From the NCBI GenBank assembly GCA_003946805.1, contig RPSH01000004.1:62001-126000 (forward strand): DNA of 64,000 nucleotides. The letters are read 5' to 3'. The number at the start of each line of letters is the position of its first letter. Position 1 is the stretch's first letter. A model generated the notes under the pieces. It did not search any database. It was not told the DNA's origin and saw only the letters and a list, made by a program, of their open reading frames with translations. The position numbers and the translations under genes were made by a program. The DNA comes from Bacillus sp. 2B10 (GTDB lineage: Bacteria; Pseudomonadota; Alphaproteobacteria; Sphingomonadales; Sphingomonadaceae). Of this stretch, positions 62,646-64,000 are shown in pieces.

Positions 62646-63932
62646 ATGCGACAGGGGGGGATGGCGGCCGTCGCCGCGCTGCTGCTGGCCGGCTGTTCGA
62701 ACGCGATCGTGCCGCGCGGTGCCGAAAGCGCCGCGTCGCTGCCGGCACCCGCGCGGGCACAGCCGGTACGGACCACGCCGACCCGGCCGCTGCCGGTGCG
62801 CCAGCCGACCGCCGCCGTTCCGCTGCCGCCGATCACCGGGGTCGGTACTGCCGACGGCGCGACGACCGCGGCGGCGGCCGGCGTGGTTGCCGGACCGACA
62901 ATATCCTCGCTGCCGATCACCGAGGACGTCGCCGCGCGTGCGCTGGCCGCGTTCCGGATCAGCTGTCCCTCTGTCGTGCGGCGCACCGACCCGACCGGGC
63001 TGACCCGCGGTTCCGATTGGCAGCCGGCGTGCGACGCGGCGCGCAGCGTGGCGTCGGGCGGGGCGCGGGCGTTCTTCGCGCGCTGGTTCGAAACCGCGCA
63101 GGTCGGCGACGGGAAGGCGTTCGCCACCGGCTATTACGAACCCGAAATCCATGGGTCGCGCACGCGGCGCAGCGGGTATGAAACGCCGATCTACGGCGTG
63201 CCCGGCGATCTGGTCGAGGTCGACCTCGGCCTGTTCTCGACCGACCTGAAGGGCAAGCGGATACGCGGCCGGGTGGATGGCACGGCCTTCGTCCCCTATT
63301 TCGATCGGACCGCGATCGAGGAAGGTGCATTGGCCGGGCGCGGGCTGGAAATCGCATGGGCGGCCGATCCGGTCGAGATGTTCTTCCTGCAGGTGCAGGG
63401 GTCGGGCCGCCTCCGCCTGCCCGATGGCGGAGTGATGCGGATCGGCTATGCCGGGCAGAACGGCCGCGACTATACCGGCATCGGCAAGCTGATGCGCGAC
63501 CGCGGGCTGGTGCAGCCGGGGCAGGCGTCGATGCAGGGGCTGATGGCGTGGCTGCGCGCCAATCCCGAACAGGGGCGCGCGATCATGCGCGAGAACAAGA
63601 GCTTCGTGTTCTTCCGCGAGCTGACCGGGGCGGGGCCGCTGGGCGCGATGGGGCTGCCGGTGACCGGCAATGCCAGCGTCGCCGTCGACGTCCGCTTCGT
63701 GCCGCTCGGCGCGCCGGTGTTCCTGTCGATGGACCGGACCGACGCCAGCGGCCTGTGGGTCGCGCAGGATACCGGCGGCGCGATCAAGGGCACCAACCGC
63801 TTCGACACCTTCTGGGGCGCGGGCGACGAGGCGCGGGCGATCGCGGGCGGCATGAGCGCGCGCGGCACCGCCTTTCTGTTGCTGCCGATCGGCACCGTCC
63901 AGCGGATCGCGGGTGGCCGGGCGACGCCTTGA
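62646..63932 (+). CDS. mltA: Membrane-bound lytic murein transglycosylase A
   Basis: The 428-residue protein has a lipoprotein signal (VAALLLAGCSN) and a Pro/Ala-rich linker. The MltA fold has ATGYYEPEIHGSRTR near residue 160, FFLQVQGSGRLRL in the middle and the C-terminal 3D domain (VAQDTGGAIKGTNRFDTFWG) with the catalytic Asp. It cuts peptidoglycan to form 1,6-anhydro-muropeptides. ATG 62646 gives the lipoprotein N-terminus. Confidence 0.95.
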   Translation: MRQGGMAAVAALLLAGCSNAIVPRGAESAASLPAPARAQPVRTTPTRPLPVRQPTAAVPLPPITGVGTADGATTAAAAGVVAGPTISSLPITEDVAARALAAFRISCPSVVRRTDPTGLTRGSDWQPACDAARSVASGGARAFFARWFETAQVGDGKAFATGYYEPEIHGSRTRRSGYETPIYGVPGDLVEVDLGLFSTDLKGKRIRGRVDGTAFVPYFDRTAIEEGALAGRGLEIAWAADPVEMFFLQVQGSGRLRLPDGGVMRIGYAGQNGRDYTGIGKLMRDRGLVQPGQASMQGLMAWLRANPEQGRAIMRENKSFVFFRELTGAGPLGAMGLPVTGNASVAVDVRFVPLGAPVFLSMDRTDASGLWVAQDTGGAIKGTNRFDTFWGAGDEARAIAGGMSARGTAFLLLPIGTVQRIAGGRATP

Positions 63933-64000
63933 TCCCGGTGAGGCGGCGCTGTGGGCGCGGGTGGTCTCGGCGGTAAGGCCGCTCCACCCCGCCCGTGCCG
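63913..64000 (+). CDS. Smr-domain protein, 5' end only
   Basis: A GTG at 63913, overlapping the end of mltA by 20 bases, opens MAGRRLDPGEAALWARVVSA followed by VRPLHPARA, and the frame runs off the window. This matches the start of the Smr (MutS2-like) endonuclease-domain proteins usually found after mltA in sphingomonads, with the typical EEAALW..V..TVRPL pattern. Only 29 residues are visible, so the catalytic Smr domain cannot be checked. Confidence 0.6.
   Translation, partial: MAGRRLDPGEAALWARVVSAVRPLHPARA

Overview
The window looks like chromosome of a GC-rich alphaproteobacterium of the order Sphingomonadales. This rests on the gene families and gene order: ubiE-ubiB-coaBC with mutM-rpsT-dnaA, secB facing a Tim44-like gene and mltA, an OMP-rich carbohydrate locus with a TonB receptor and a tryptophan-halogenase-like protein, and many GC-rich intergenic palindromes. 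No rRNA, tRNA, CRISPR array, phage or insertion-sequence transposase was recognised.

Region 1 (1-20 kb) is a carbohydrate utilisation locus that reads as an N-glycan (high-mannose) system. A divergent LacI-type regulator faces a translationally coupled operon: sodium/solute symporter, GH92 alpha-mannosidase, GH2 beta-mannosidase, GH85 endo-beta-N-acetylglucosaminidase. A TonB-dependent receptor, a flavin halogenase-like protein and a GH125 exo-alpha-mannosidase follow. Two matching palindromes (666-681 and 9731-9746) are probable operators for the LacI protein. On the opposite strand lie a large DUF5695-like protein and a HExxH metallopeptidase whose signal peptide is cut off by an in-frame stop codon.

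Region 2 (20.2-29.6 kb) couples a DUF1680 (GH127/GH146) beta-L-arabinofuranosidase, an Ldh-family pyrroline-2-carboxylate reductase-like enzyme and a DUF885 peptidase with a 4-hydroxyproline catabolic cluster: FAD oxidoreductase, DapA-like deaminase, 4-hydroxyproline 2-epimerase and a GntR/FCD regulator. Similar GTATA-NN-GTATAT sites precede both transcription units. Hydroxyproline-linked arabinofuranosides occur in plant extensins, so this looks like a route for using plant cell-wall hydroxyproline-rich glycoproteins. Regions 1 and 2 together may form a glycoprotein-consumption island.

Region 3 (29.7-41.4 kb) holds signalling genes and sulfate activation. A REC-GGDEF-EAL regulator lies beside a histidine kinase, followed by cysD-cysNC-cysQ on the minus strand with a candidate small ORF and a 40-base palindrome in its leader. 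Then come an EAL protein, a TPR sensor kinase and a single-domain response regulator. A small element with terminal inverted repeats sits between the kinase and cysQ.

Region 4 (41.5-64 kb) is mostly core functions: rpsU, an FKBP isomerase, a PDZ-M48 peptidase, galU, a ThiF/DsrE pair, dut, coaBC, ubiB, ubiE, mutM, rpsT, dnaA, pgm, trpS, murJ, secB, a Tim44-like gene, mltA and the start of an Smr-domain gene. Overlapping GTGA/ATGA junctions are frequent, so many genes are probably translationally coupled. Several intergenic regions carry copies of a CCCCGGCGAAGGC-type palindromic repeat.
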